A stretch of DNA of 64,000 nucleotides, taken from NCBI GenBank assembly GCA_020544565.1, contig CP078014.1:2854016-2918015 (forward strand), given 5' to 3'. Position 1 is the first letter of the stretch. Each line of letters opens with the position of its first letter. Source of the DNA: Bradyrhizobiaceae bacterium. GTDB lineage: Bacteria; Pseudomonadota; Alphaproteobacteria; Rhizobiales; Xanthobacteraceae. Below are positions 33,275 through 43,100 of this stretch, in pieces. A model generated the notes under the pieces. It worked only from the letters and a program-made list of their open reading frames with translations, was not told the origin of the DNA and did no database searches. Made by a program: the position numbers and the translations under genes.

Positions 33275-34051
33275 TCACAGATGCGCGCCCGCATCGACCC
33301 GCACGATCTCTCCGGTCATGTTGCGCGACTGCGGCCCGGCGAGGAAACACACCACCTCGGCGACGTCCTCGGCGGTGGAGGCGAGCTTGAGCGCCGAGCC
33401 CTTGGCCACGTGATCGCGAATCCGCGCCGCCTGATCGGCGCCGCGCCCCTTGGTGAACCACGGCGTATCGATATAGCCGGGACAGACGGCATTGACGCGG
33501 ATCAGCGGCGCCAGTCCCCGCGCCAGCGCCAATGTCATGGCATTGAGCGCGCCCTTGCTGCCGACATAGGCCACCGACGAACCGATGCCGGAGACGCCGG
33601 CGATCGACGACACGTTCACCACCGACGATGCGCGGCCCGCGTGCTTCGCACCGGCTTCGAGCAGGGCGCGCGCGGCGCGCACCATCTGATAGGGGCCGAT
33701 GGCGTTGACGGCATAGATGCGCTGGAAATCGTCCGTCGACAGGCCATCGAGATTGCCGTGATCGACATGCTTGGTGGTGCCGGCATTGTTGATGAGCGCA
33801 TCGAGCCGGCCCCATGGCGCGGCAGCGGCGACGATCGCCTTGCAATCGGCATCGCGGGACACGTCGCCCTGCACCACCACGATCTCGCCCCCCGCGCTGC
33901 GGCACCGGTCGGCGGTTTCCTCCGCCTCCTTCTTGCTCGACGCATAATTGACCACGAGCCGCGCGCCCTGCTTGGCGAGAAGCATGGCGGCCGCGGCCCC
34001 CAGCCCCGATGCCGACCCCGTGATGATGGCCGTGAAACCGTCCTTTGACAT
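33275..34051 (-). CDS. Short-chain dehydrogenase/reductase
   Basis: A 258-residue SDR. The cofactor motif TGSASGLGAAAA (TGxxxGxG) is near residues 11-22, NNAG at about 89-92, and the catalytic Ser-Tyr-Lys appears as NVSSIAG and YVGSK. A C-terminal GEIVRVDAGAHL is typical of FabG-like enzymes. The NYASSKKEAEE segment after beta-2 suggests NADP preference. Substrate unknown. The ATG at 34051 has a purine-rich site upstream. It lies 135 bases after the binding-protein gene on the same strand; an operon is possible but not shown. Confidence 0.9.
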   Translation of the reverse strand: MSKDGFTAIITGSASGLGAAAAMLLAKQGARLVVNYASSKKEAEETADRCRSAGGEIVVVQGDVSRDADCKAIVAAAAPWGRLDALINNAGTTKHVDHGNLDGLSTDDFQRIYAVNAIGPYQMVRAARALLEAGAKHAGRASSVVNVSSIAGVSGIGSSVAYVGSKGALNAMTLALARGLAPLIRVNAVCPGYIDTPWFTKGRGADQAARIRDHVAKGSALKLASTAEDVAEVVCFLAGPQSRNMTGEIVRVDAGAHL

Positions 34052-34185
34052 GCGTTGCTTTCCCTGACTTCCACCGGCCTTGCGGACACACATCCGCAGC
34101 CGGAACCACAATCATGATGACGGCCGCGACGCGCTCTCACGCATACGCAACCGGTCTTCGCAGCGGGCTTCCCGCCGCCGCGCGT

Positions 34186-35403
34186 TTACTTCTTGATGAA
34201 CGGGCAGCGCGAGGCTTCCAGCGGCTGGAACGCCTGATCGCCGGGGATGGTCGCGAGCAGCTTGTAGATATCCCAGCGCGCCTTGGACTCGGCGGGTTTC
34301 TTCACCTCGAACAGATACATGTCGTGAACCATTCGGCCGTCCTCGCGGATGCGGCCATTCTTGGCGAACATGTCGTTGATCGGCGTCGCCTTCATAATCT
34401 TCATCACCGCAGCGGAGTCGGTGGTGCCGGCCGCCTTGACCGCCTTGAGATAGTGCAGGACGGATGAGTAGATTCCCGCCTGCGCCGAGGTCGGCACCCG
34501 CTTCATGCGCTCCATGAAGCGCCTGGTGAAAGCGCGGGTGTCGTCATTCATATCCCAGTAGAACGCCTCCGCCAGCACGAGGCCCTGCGCCGTCTCCAGC
34601 CCGATGCTGTCGATGTCGGTGATGAAGGCGAGCAGCGGCGACATCTTCTGCCCGCCCTTCATGATGCCGAATTCCGCCGCCTGCTTGATGGCGTTGATGG
34701 TGTCGCCGCCGGCATTGGCGAGGCCGATGACCTTGGCCTTCGATCCCTGCGCCTGCAGCAGGAACGAGGAGAAGTCCGAGGTGTTGAGCGGATGCTTGAC
34801 GGTGCCGAGCACCTTGCCGCCCATCCGCGTCACAACGTTGCTGGTGTCCTTCTCCAGATCCTGCCCGAAGGCGTAATCGGCCTGCAGGAAGAACCAGGTG
34901 TCGAGGCCGGTCTTGACCGCGGCGAGACCGGTCGAATTCGCCTGTCCGAAGGTGTCGAACACGTAATGCACCGTGTACGGCCCGCAGGCTTCGTTGGTCA
35001 GGCGGATCGAGCCCGGGCCGTTGAACATGATGATCCTGTTGCGCGCCCTGGCGATCTCGTTGGCGGCCAGCGCCGTCGCCGACGCGGCGACGTCCACGAT
35101 GGCCTCGACGCCCTGATTGTCGAACATGTCGCGGGCGATGGTGGAGGCGAGATCGGCCTTGTTGAGATGATCGGCAGCGACGATCTCGATCTTGCGGCCG
35201 AGCACCTCGCCGCCGAAATCCTCCGCCGCCATCTTGGCCGCGGTCTGGCTGCCGACGCCGGTGATATCCGCATAGAGACCGGACATATCGAGGATCGCGC
35301 CGAGCTTCAGCGGCGGCTTGGCCGGTGCCGGACTCTGCGCCGACGCCGCGCCCGCGCCGAACAGCAGCACCGACGACATCACCCCGGCGAGAATCGTTTT
35401 CAT
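34186..35403 (-). CDS. ABC transporter substrate-binding protein, branched-chain amino acid/LivK type
   Basis: A 405-residue periplasmic binding protein (signal peptide residues 1-22, cut after ASA). The type I fold opens with LKLGAILDMSGLYADITGVG and continues with IEIVAADHLNKADLAST and the EAIVDVAASATALA segments. Six Cys-poor domains are not seen; one Cys pair (EACGPY, SRCPF) could bridge. No permease or ATPase genes lie nearby, so it is an orphan receptor. GGAGG lies about 6 bases before the ATG. The ligand may be an aromatic acid or amide, as for many paralogues in this bacterial group. Confidence 0.9.
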   Translation of the reverse strand: MKTILAGVMSSVLLFGAGAASAQSPAPAKPPLKLGAILDMSGLYADITGVGSQTAAKMAAEDFGGEVLGRKIEIVAADHLNKADLASTIARDMFDNQGVEAIVDVAASATALAANEIARARNRIIMFNGPGSIRLTNEACGPYTVHYVFDTFGQANSTGLAAVKTGLDTWFFLQADYAFGQDLEKDTSNVVTRMGGKVLGTVKHPLNTSDFSSFLLQAQGSKAKVIGLANAGGDTINAIKQAAEFGIMKGGQKMSPLLAFITDIDSIGLETAQGLVLAEAFYWDMNDDTRAFTRRFMERMKRVPTSAQAGIYSSVLHYLKAVKAAGTTDSAAVMKIMKATPINDMFAKNGRIREDGRMVHDMYLFEVKKPAESKARWDIYKLLATIPGDQAFQPLEASRCPFIKK

Positions 35404-35604
35404 GGGACCTCCGCTGTGAACGCGCCGACCGCTGCAGCATCTTGCCCGGACGCGCGTTTCGTTGTGAGGATCATGCCGCACGCTCCCGGCCGCGGCAAGC
35501 AGCCGCCGCCCGACCGAGGTTCGATCATCGTGATCAGCGCCCGCCGCAGGCCACCGATTTCGCAGGTCGGAATATTTCCGCGGAGGCGCGCGGTCAGGAC
35601 GATC

Positions 35605-36426
35605 ATGAATCGTCTTGGCGTCGTTATCCTCCGTTGCGGAGCGATGCTGTGTTGCGCAGCGCTGCTGCTCGCCGCGAGCCATGCGCGCGCCGCCTGCACA
35701 CTCCCGCCGCAAGGCGAGGGACAGGTCAGCGATCTCATTGACGCGCGAACCTTCCGCCTCAACGACGGGCGCGAGATCCGGCTGGCCGGCATCGAAATCC
35801 CGCCGAAGGATCTGGCGCGCACCGATGCGCTGGCGACCCTGATCGGCGGCCGTGCCGTCACCCTGCACGGCGCGGACGACGCGCCGGACCGCTATGGCCG
35901 CCAGCCGGCCCTGGTGACGGCGCAGGGCGCGCGCGATCCGGTCCAGATGGAACTGGTGGCGCAGGGCCGCGCCATGGTGGCGGGCACGATCGCCGATGAG
36001 GCTTGCTCCAGCGCCCTGCTGGCTGCCGAGGCGGCGGCGCGGGCGGCAAGACGGGGCCTGTGGGCCGATCCCGCTGCCTTAAAAAACGCTGAAAGGCCGG
36101 ACGATATTATGGCCGCAAGGGGACGGTTTGCCGTGGTGGAGGGCAAGGTTGTTTCGGCCCGGCTGTCGGGAGCGACATTTTACGTCAATTTCAGCCGGCG
36201 CTGGACGCAGGGCTTTGCCGTGACCATTTCAAGGCGCATGATGGCGGCCTTTGCGGCGGCGGGCATCGACCTCAAGTCCCTGGAGAACAGGACAATCCGG
36301 GTGCGGGGCTGGATCGAGGACCGCAGCGGGCCGCGGATCGAGGCAACCCGCGCCGGACAGATCGAGCTGATGGATGCGGCCGCAACGGCCGCGAAGGATG
36401 GAACGCCTGAGCACGAAGGCAAATAG
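35605..36426 (+). CDS. Exported thermonuclease-like protein
   Basis: A 273-residue protein with a signal peptide (cut after ARA near residue 29). Residues about 37-155 match a staphylococcal-nuclease (SNase) fold: GQVSDLIDARTFRLNDGREIRLAGIEIP, then DRYGRQPALV, and AARRGLWADP at the end. Of the canonical catalytic residues the first Arg and Asp are present in modified form, so activity is unsure. A second segment, about 170-250, contains an OB-like GKVVSARLSGATFYVNFSRR. It ends 4 bases before the GTG of the M48 protease gene, so the two are likely co-transcribed. Confidence 0.82.
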   Translation: MNRLGVVILRCGAMLCCAALLLAASHARAACTLPPQGEGQVSDLIDARTFRLNDGREIRLAGIEIPPKDLARTDALATLIGGRAVTLHGADDAPDRYGRQPALVTAQGARDPVQMELVAQGRAMVAGTIADEACSSALLAAEAAARAARRGLWADPAALKNAERPDDIMAARGRFAVVEGKVVSARLSGATFYVNFSRRWTQGFAVTISRRMMAAFAAAGIDLKSLENRTIRVRGWIEDRSGPRIEATRAGQIELMDAAATAAKDGTPEHEGK

Positions 36427-36430
36427 CGCC

Positions 36431-37930
36431 GTGACGAGACCGACGGGCAGACGTGACCGGGCCGGCCCCGCTCGCCTGCTGGCGGGCGCCGTGGTGCTGG
36501 CGGCGCTGGCGCTTGGCGGATGCGGCGACATGGGGCGCTTCCAGTCCGCCTCGTCGGCGCCCGGATCGGGCTTCGTCCCGCTCAAGCCGAACAAGCCGGC
36601 CGCGCAAACCCCGGCGACTGCGCGCGAGCACGAGCGCATCCTGTCGTCCTATGGCGGCGCCTATGACGATCCCAGGCTGGAAGCGCTGATTTCCAAGACC
36701 GTCGACCGTCTGGTCGCGGCCTCCGATCGGCCCGACCTCGCCTACAAGGTGACCATCCTGAATTCGGGGGCGGTGAACGCCTTCGCGCTGCCGACCGGGC
36801 AGCTCTACGTCACGCGCGGACTGATCGCGTTGGCCAGCGACACCTCGGAACTGTCATCGGTGCTGGCGCATGAAATGGCGCACGTGCTCGCCAAGCACGC
36901 CGCCATCCGCGAGGATCAGGCGCGGCAGGCGGCTGTGGTGACGCGCGTAGTCGCCGACATGGGCAACGATCCCGACATGAACGCGCTGGCGCTGGCCAAG
37001 ACCAAGCTGACGCTGGCGGGATTCTCGCGGGCGCAGGAGTTCGAGGCCGACGGCATCGGCGTCGGCATTTCCGCGCGCGCCAAGTTCGACCCCTACGGCG
37101 CGTCGCGTTTCCTCACCGCGATGGAGCGCAACGCCGCGCTGAAGGCCGGCCGCGCCGCGACCGGCGATCCGCGATCGATGGACTTCCTGTCGTCGCATCC
37201 GGCGACGCCGGACCGGGTGCAGAACGCGCAGGCGAGCGCGCGCCAGTACAACGCCTCCGACAGCAACGAACGCGACCGCGACGCCTATCTCTCCGCCATC
37301 GACAATCTGGTCTATGGCGAAGACCCGAGCGAAGGCTTCGTGCGCGGCCGCCGCTTCCTGCATCCGAGCCTCGGCTTCACCTTCAAGGCCCCGGACGGCT
37401 TCGTGCTCGAAAACACCGCCCAGGCCGTGGTCGGCGTGCGCGAAGGCGGCACCCAGGCCATGCGCTTCGACGTGGTGCGGGTGCCGTCCGAACAGACGCT
37501 CGGCGATTATCTCAATTCCGGCTGGATGGAGAATGTCGACAAGTCCTCGACGCAGGACATCACCGTCAACGGCTTCCCCGCCGCCACCGCAACCGCCGGC
37601 GGCGACCAGTGGCAGTTCAGGATCTACGCCCTGCGCTTCGGCAGCGACGTCTATCGCTTCATCTTCGCGACACGGGCCCGCACGCCCGAGAGCGACCGCA
37701 GCTTCCGCGAAACGGTGAACACGTTCCGGCGGCTGACGCTCGCGGAAATCCAGGCGGCGCGGCCGCTGCGGATCAAGATCCTCACGGTGCAGCCCGGCGA
37801 CACCGTGGAATCGCTGGCGCTGCGGATGCAGGGCGTGGACCGGCCGCTCGAGCGCTTCCGCGTGCTGAACGGGCTCGACGCCCGCGCGACGGTGAAACCG
37901 CGCGACCGCGTCAAGATCGTGGTGGACTGA
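36431..37930 (+). CDS. M48-family lipoprotein metalloprotease with LysM-like tail
   Basis: A 499-residue protein when started at GTG 36431 (an ATG at 36398 would overlap the nuclease gene and add 11 residues). The lipobox LGGC puts it on a membrane in the periplasm. The zinc motif HEMAH with a later EFEAD third ligand lies in an M48 (BepA/LoiP-like) domain, about residues 60-265. The middle part (about 290-430) holds FLHPSLGFTFKAPDGF. The C-terminus RIKILTVQPGDTVESLALRM resembles a LysM domain and may bind peptidoglycan. It probably handles misfolded outer-membrane proteins, by analogy with BepA. Confidence 0.88.
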   Translation: MTRPTGRRDRAGPARLLAGAVVLAALALGGCGDMGRFQSASSAPGSGFVPLKPNKPAAQTPATAREHERILSSYGGAYDDPRLEALISKTVDRLVAASDRPDLAYKVTILNSGAVNAFALPTGQLYVTRGLIALASDTSELSSVLAHEMAHVLAKHAAIREDQARQAAVVTRVVADMGNDPDMNALALAKTKLTLAGFSRAQEFEADGIGVGISARAKFDPYGASRFLTAMERNAALKAGRAATGDPRSMDFLSSHPATPDRVQNAQASARQYNASDSNERDRDAYLSAIDNLVYGEDPSEGFVRGRRFLHPSLGFTFKAPDGFVLENTAQAVVGVREGGTQAMRFDVVRVPSEQTLGDYLNSGWMENVDKSSTQDITVNGFPAATATAGGDQWQFRIYALRFGSDVYRFIFATRARTPESDRSFRETVNTFRRLTLAEIQAARPLRIKILTVQPGDTVESLALRMQGVDRPLERFRVLNGLDARATVKPRDRVKIVVD

Positions 37931-38034
37931 CGCGCCGTCGCCTTGCCCGGCGACGCGACCGGCATCGCTTCAACGCATGCCGTTCGAACGCATGTGGTTC
38001 GCCTCAGTCGGCCCCCAAAAAACAGCCGCAACGA

Positions 38035-38062
38035 AAAAGCCCGGCCAGACGGCCGGGCTTTT
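38035..38062. terminator. Bidirectional terminator (M48 protease / carD)
   Basis: AAAAGCCCGGCC, AGAC and GGCCGGGCTTTT form a perfect 12-bp stem with A/T ends, the layout expected between two converging genes. Confidence 0.9.
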
Positions 38063-38091
38063 CATCATCACATGAAAGGCGGGCGGAGCGC

Positions 38092-38988
38092 TTACGCCGC
38101 TTCGTCGGCGGACAGCGTGTCCTCGCCGTCGCCGTCCTCACCATCCTCGCTGGCGCCGTCGGCGGCATCGGCGTCGGCCTTGGCGCTGCTGCGGCGCGGG
38201 CTCTTGGCGAGATTGGCCTCGATCTCCTTCACCGCCTCGGTCTCGGTGACGTGCTGGACCACTGCGATCTCACGCGACAGGCGATCGAGCGCCGCCTCAT
38301 AGAGCTGGCGTTCGCTGTAGGACTGCTCGGGCTGCGACTCGGAACGGAACAGGTCGCGCACCACTTCCGCGATGGCGACGATGTCGCCGGAGTTGATCTT
38401 GGCTTCGTATTCCTGGGCACGGCGCGACCACATGGTGCGCTTGATGCGGGCGCGGCCCTTCAGCGTCTCCAGCGCGCGCTTGACCAGCGCGGGATCGGAC
38501 AGCTTGCGCATGCCGACATTGGCGACCTTCGCCGTCGGCACCCGCAGCGTCATCTTGTCCTTGATGAAATTGATGACGAACAGTTCGAGCCGCGCGCCCG
38601 CGATCTCCTGCTCCTCGATGGCGAGGATCTGGCCGACGCCGTGCGCCGGGTACACCACGAATTCGTTGGTCTTGAAACCCTGGCGCTGGGTCAGAGGCTT
38701 TTTCGGCTCCTCGGGACGCGGGGTCGCGGCCTTCGCCGGCGCGCTCTTGACCGGAGCCTTGGCTGCGGGAGCTTTGGTTACGGGAGCCTTCGCCACGGGG
38801 GCCTTGGAAACGGGAGCTTTGGCCGCAGGCGCGGCGGTCACGGGAGCCTTTGCCGCCGGAGCTTTGGCCACAGGCGCTTTCGCGGGAGCTGCTTTCACGG
38901 GAGTTTTCGCGGCAGGCTTCGCCGCCGGCTTGGTCGCGGCCTTGGCGGCCGGCTTCACCGGCGTCTTTGCAGTTTTTTTGGTGGGCAT
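38092..38988 (-). CDS. carD: CarD-family transcription factor with long Lys/Ala/Pro N-terminal tail
   Basis: A 298-residue protein when started at ATG 38988. Residues about 110-265 are the CarD/CdnL/TRCF RNA-polymerase-binding domain: GFKTNEFVVYPAHGVGQILA at its front, then MTLRVPTAKVANVGMRKLSD and TMWSRRAQEYEAKINSGD. The first 100 residues repeat AKAPV-type units, like histone H1 tails, and the C-terminus is acidic. An in-frame GTG at 39141 with AAGG upstream would add 51 more Lys-rich residues; it is closer to the predicted promoter at 39246-39273. It lies in the common order S4 protein-fdxA-carD. Confidence 0.9.
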   Translation of the reverse strand: MPTKKTAKTPVKPAAKAATKPAAKPAAKTPVKAAPAKAPVAKAPAAKAPVTAAPAAKAPVSKAPVAKAPVTKAPAAKAPVKSAPAKAATPRPEEPKKPLTQRQGFKTNEFVVYPAHGVGQILAIEEQEIAGARLELFVINFIKDKMTLRVPTAKVANVGMRKLSDPALVKRALETLKGRARIKRTMWSRRAQEYEAKINSGDIVAIAEVVRDLFRSESQPEQSYSERQLYEAALDRLSREIAVVQHVTETEAVKEIEANLAKSPRRSSAKADADAADGASEDGEDGDGEDTLSADEAA

Positions 38989-39238
38989 CGTGCTTCTTTT
39001 GTTTTTTGAGGATCGGGCGGATGCGCGAACATCCGTTTTCGACGCACCGCGACTGGTGGCAGGCGCCTTTTTGGTGCCCTTTTCCTTGGAACCCTTGTCT
39101 TTTATCTTGGAGGTCTTTTTATGACGCGAACTGACTGACACTGCGCCTTGCGTGGAACCGCCACGTCCCTGTTCAACTGGTTTCTGGGGAACCGAACAGG
39201 ACCCGTTGGTCGGGAAAAAGCAGGCCCTGCTTCTTGAA

Positions 39239-39256
39239 TGTGCTTATAATAGCACA
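39239..39256. promoter_or_regulatory. Inverted repeat over the carD -10 element
   Basis: TGTGCT, TATAAT and AGCACA form two perfect 6-bp arms around an AT-rich centre that coincides with the predicted -10 hexamer. A protein bound here would block the promoter. No matching regulator consensus is known to me. Confidence 0.45.
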
Positions 39257-39273
39257 TTTCCCGCAAAAATCAA
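39246..39273 (-). promoter_or_regulatory. Probable sigma-70 promoter of carD
   Basis: On the minus strand TTGATT (39268-39273) and TATTAT (39246-39251) are 16 bases apart. Transcription would start near 39239, leaving a leader of about 100 bases to GTG 39141 or about 250 to ATG 38988. Confidence 0.6.
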
Positions 39274-39389
39274 TGATTTATGCCCCCTTTCCGCCTTACC
39301 GGCATCCAGAGGAGGGTGTCGTTGACGGTAAGGTTAAAAAGCCAGCCGGTTCTCCGGCACCGCGAACAGGCCTTCCGCCCCGGCTCCGA

Positions 39390-39728
39390 TCAGTCGCCGG
39401 CGCCGGGACTGGGGGAAAAGTACTGATCGAACTTGCCGGGCACGCCGTCGAATTCCTTGGCGTCGTCGGGCGGCTCCCTCTTCTGGGTGATGTTGGGCCA
39501 CGCCTTGGCATGCTCCGCGTTCAACTCCAGCCATTTCTCGAGCCCGGGCTCGGTGTCCGGCTTGATGGCGTCCGCCGGACATTCCGGCTCGCACACGCCG
39601 CAATCGATACATTCGTCCGGATGAATCACGAGCATGTTCTCGCCCTCGTAGAAACAATCCACGGGGCACACTTCCACGCAATCCATGTACTTGCACTTGA
39701 TGCAATTTTCAGTGACGACGTAAGTCAT
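39390..39728 (-). CDS. fdxA: Ferredoxin, 7Fe type (3Fe-4S / 4Fe-4S)
   Basis: A 112-residue ferredoxin of the FdxA family. The first cluster motif is [21 protein letters not shown]; the second is [12 protein letters not shown]. The spacing C-x2-C-x4-C-x3-CP marks the N-terminal site typical of 7Fe ferredoxins. The C-terminal 40 residues are a family-specific helical tail ([20 protein letters not shown]). It carries electrons in the cytoplasm. Located between the S4-protein gene and carD, all minus strand, as in most alphaproteobacteria. Confidence 0.95.
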   Translation of the reverse strand: MTYVVTENCIKCKYMDCVEVCPVDCFYEGENMLVIHPDECIDCGVCEPECPADAIKPDTEPGLEKWLELNAEHAKAWPNITQKREPPDDAKEFDGVPGKFDQYFSPSPGAGD

Positions 39729-39820
39729 CCCACACTCCGGCAAGCCTGAAATTTAGAGTTTGGCGTAGCGCAGGATGTGCAGCGCCGCAAGAGACGTCAT
39801 GGCTGCCATTCAGGCACTGG

Positions 39821-40090
39821 CTAGCTTTCGGGCACCTGCAGATCGGCGTAGATCGCCCGTGCAGCGTCAGCATCGCCCCTGCGATCGGCAAAACCCTTGA
39901 TCTCCATCAAGCGGATGCGGCGATCGAGGGTGACGGTGAGCACATCGCCTGCCTTCACCGCATGGCCCGGGGCCGTCTGGCGCATGCCATTGACGCGGAC
40001 TCGGCCCGCGGCGACCAGCGCCGCGGCGTCGGCGCGGGTCCTGACCACCCGCGCGTGCCACAGCCACTTGTCGATGCGCTGACGATCCAA
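39821..40090 (-). CDS. S4-domain RNA-binding protein (Hsp15-like)
   Basis: An 89-residue protein whose S4 domain covers residues 4-55: RIDKWLWHARVVRTRADAAA, then GRVRVNG and VKAGDVLTVTL. Hsp15-type proteins bind stalled 50S subunits. The only suitable start is TTG at 40090, with GGAG about 11 bases upstream, since no ATG or GTG lies in frame after the helicase stop at 40118. It follows the helicase gene by 27 bases and is probably in its operon. Confidence 0.88.
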   Translation of the reverse strand: MDRQRIDKWLWHARVVRTRADAAALVAAGRVRVNGMRQTAPGHAVKAGDVLTVTLDRRIRLMEIKGFADRRGDADAARAIYADLQVPES

Positions 40091-40117
40091 TGCGCGCGCG
40101 GGCTCCGGATGCGATGC

Positions 40118-43100
40118 TCAGTCCTTGCGGTTGCCGGCCAGTTGGTCCTTGAGCGCCGCCAGCTTCGCAAAGGGAGAATTCGGATCGGCGGGACGATCGC
40201 GTTCGCGAGGCGCCGCGCTGGTCGCGTAAGTGCGCAACGCGGCACCGCCACCACGCTCGTCCTTGCGGCCGTCACGTCCGCGCTTGTCGAACTTGCCGCG
40301 CTCCTGATTGCGGTCCCTGCCCTTGAAATTGTTGTCGCGAGGCGGACGGCCGCCCTTGTCACCGCGTTCGTCACGGCGAGGCGGGCGTGCCTGCGCGGCC
40401 TCTCCGCCTTCCGCAGCAACGGCCGGCGCGTCGCCGCGCGGGCCGCGATGATCGTCCTTGCGATGCGGACGATGGCGGCCGTGACGTTCGCGCCGCTCGC
40501 CGTTGGCGGGAGCCTCGCCCTCCGCCGGCTTGGCCGGACCGCGATGACGATGGCGGTCATGACGCGGACGGCGCTCGTCGGAGCGGCCGCCGGGACGCCA
40601 CACCTCGACCAGTTCCGGTTCGGCTGCCTCGGCTGCGGCAGTGGCTGGCTCTGCGGCGACAGCCGCGGCTTCGACGGCCACAGCGTCGACCGGCTCCGAT
40701 GCGACCGCCTCCGCTTCGACCGTATCAGTCTCGATAGCCGCCGGCGCATCTTCGTTCGCCGGTTCGGCAGCAGCCTCGACAACGGTCGGCTCAGCCGCAA
40801 CGCTCGCGGTGATCTCGGCGTCGGACTGGGGCGCGACCGCTTCCGCGGGCGCGACGTCGGGCGTTTCGACCGCGACCGCCTCGGCGGCGACCTCCTCGGC
40901 GTCGACCGGCGTATCCGTCACGGTATCGACGACAACCGCTTCCGAGTCACCCGCCGCTTCCGGCGCGGCCTCGGTGGCGACCGCGTCAGTCTCGGCAACC
41001 TGCTCGGCGACCGGTGGCGCAGGCTCGGCCGGCAAAGGCGGCCGCTTCTCCATGCGATAGCCGAGCGCCTTGAGGACCGCGGCAAAATCATCGCCCGCCG
41101 ATCCGGTCAGCGATGTCATCGCCTGGGTCACGGTGAAGGAGCGGCCATCGAAGGCGCCGGCGGGCTTCTCGCCCGACGTTCCCGGACGCCACGCCAGCGC
41201 AGGACGGATCAGATCGGCCAGACGCTCCAGAATATCGACCCGCACGGCGCGCTCGCCGGCGAGTTTGTAGCCGAGGGTGCGGTAGGTGTCGTGATCGAGC
41301 GCCTTGTCGGCCGGGAACGAGGTGCGCCCGCTCGATGCCAGATGCTGCGCGCCGGTCAGCGCCGACCAGTCGGTGTTGTCGTTCTTCAGGCCCCGCAGCA
41401 GCGTGGCGAGGCCGCGCGCGGCGGGCTTGAGCAGCGCCGGCAGGAAGACGTGATAGGCGCCGAAGCGCACGCCGTATTTGCGCAGGCTGGCGCGCGACGG
41501 CTGATCGAGATCCTTCATCTCGGCGGCGATCCTGCTGCGCTCGAGCACGCCGAGCGCCTCGACGAGCTGGAACGCGATGCCGCGCGCGATGCCGGTGATG
41601 TCCTCGGCCTTCGACAGTTCGAACAGCCCCGCCAGCACCTTCTCGACATGGGTCTTGAACCACAGATCGAGCCGGGCCTGCACCGCGTCGCGCGGCGCGC
41701 CGGTGAGGCGCTCGTCGGCGATGATGCGGATGCGCGGATGCAGCACATCGTCGGCGGCGACCAGCCGCGCCACGGCATCGCCGGTCCAGCGCAGTGTGCC
41801 GTCCGAGGTGAGCACGAACTGATCGTCCGGCGCATTCGCCAGCTTCTCGGCGCGCGCGTCGATCTCGCCGGCCAGCGCCTTGAGCGCGGCCGCCTGCAAA
41901 GCCTTGGCGTCGGAGCCGGCTTCGGCAGCTTCAGGCGCGAACATGAATCCGTCGAGGCGGCCGATGGTGTGGCCCTCGACGATCACTTCGCCGGTCTTTC
42001 CAATCTCTGTGTTCAGCATCGTGTTTTCCCGCAAGCGCCGCATCAATACACTGGTCCGGCGATCAACGAAACGCTCAGTTAGCCGTTCATGCAGGGCATC
42101 CGACAATTTATCCTCGACGGCGCGGGCGATTCCCTGCCAGTGCTCGGGGTCGCGGAGCCAATCGGGACGGTTTGCCGCGAAGGTCCAGGTCCGGATCTGG
42201 GCGATCCGGGCCGATAAAGTGTCGATATCGCCGTCGGTGCGGTCGGCCTGGGCGATCTGGAGGGCGAACCAGTTGTCCGGAATGCAGCCCTTGCGCATCA
42301 GGAAACCAAACAAAGTGGTGACCAGTTCGGCGTGGGCGGCCGGCGACAGCTTGCGGTAATCGGGAACGAGGCAGGCGTCCCACAGCCGCTCGACGGCGGC
42401 GGCCCCCTGCGCCATGTCGCGGACCTCGGCGTCGCGCGCGGCATGATCGAGCACGCGGATGTCCTCGGCCACCGGGGCACGGGTCAAGGCGTCGTGGTTC
42501 GGGGCCAGCGCCAGCGACACCTGCAGCGCGCCGATGGAGGAGAAATCGAGCCTGGCGTTGCGCCATTGCAGCGTCTTGACGCTGTCGAAGGTGTGGTTCT
42601 GCAGCGCGTTGACCAGTTCCGGCTCGAACGGTTCGCAGCGTCCCGTGGTGCCGAAAGTGCCGTCGCGGGTGGCGCGCCCGGCGCGGCCGGCGATCTGGGC
42701 GAATTCCGACGGATTGAGCCGGCGGAACTGATAGCCGTCATATTTGCGGTCGGAGGCGAAGGCGACGTGATCGACATCGAGATTGAGGCCCATGCCGACG
42801 GCGTCGGTGGCGACCAGATAATCGACGTCGCCGGACTGGAACAGCTCGACCTGGGCGTTGCGGGTGCGCGGTGACAGCGAGCCCAGCACCACCGCCGCGC
42901 CACCATGCTGACGGCGGATCAGCTCGGCGATGGCGTAGACCTCGTCGGCGGAGAAGGCGACGATGGCGGTGCGCCGCGGCTGGCGCGTGATCTTGCGATC
43001 GCCGGCGAAAGTGAGCTGCGAGAGGCGCGGCCGCGTCAAAATATTCGCGCCGGGCAAGAGCCGCTCGACGATCGGGCGCATGGTGGCGGCGCCGAGCAGC

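Noticed and set aside
39962-42082. 706-codon plus-strand open frame opposite the helicase gene
   Set aside because: It is the antisense shadow of a clear helicase gene. Its composition is Arg/Gly/Asp rich without any family motif, and long antisense frames are normal in GC-rich DNA.
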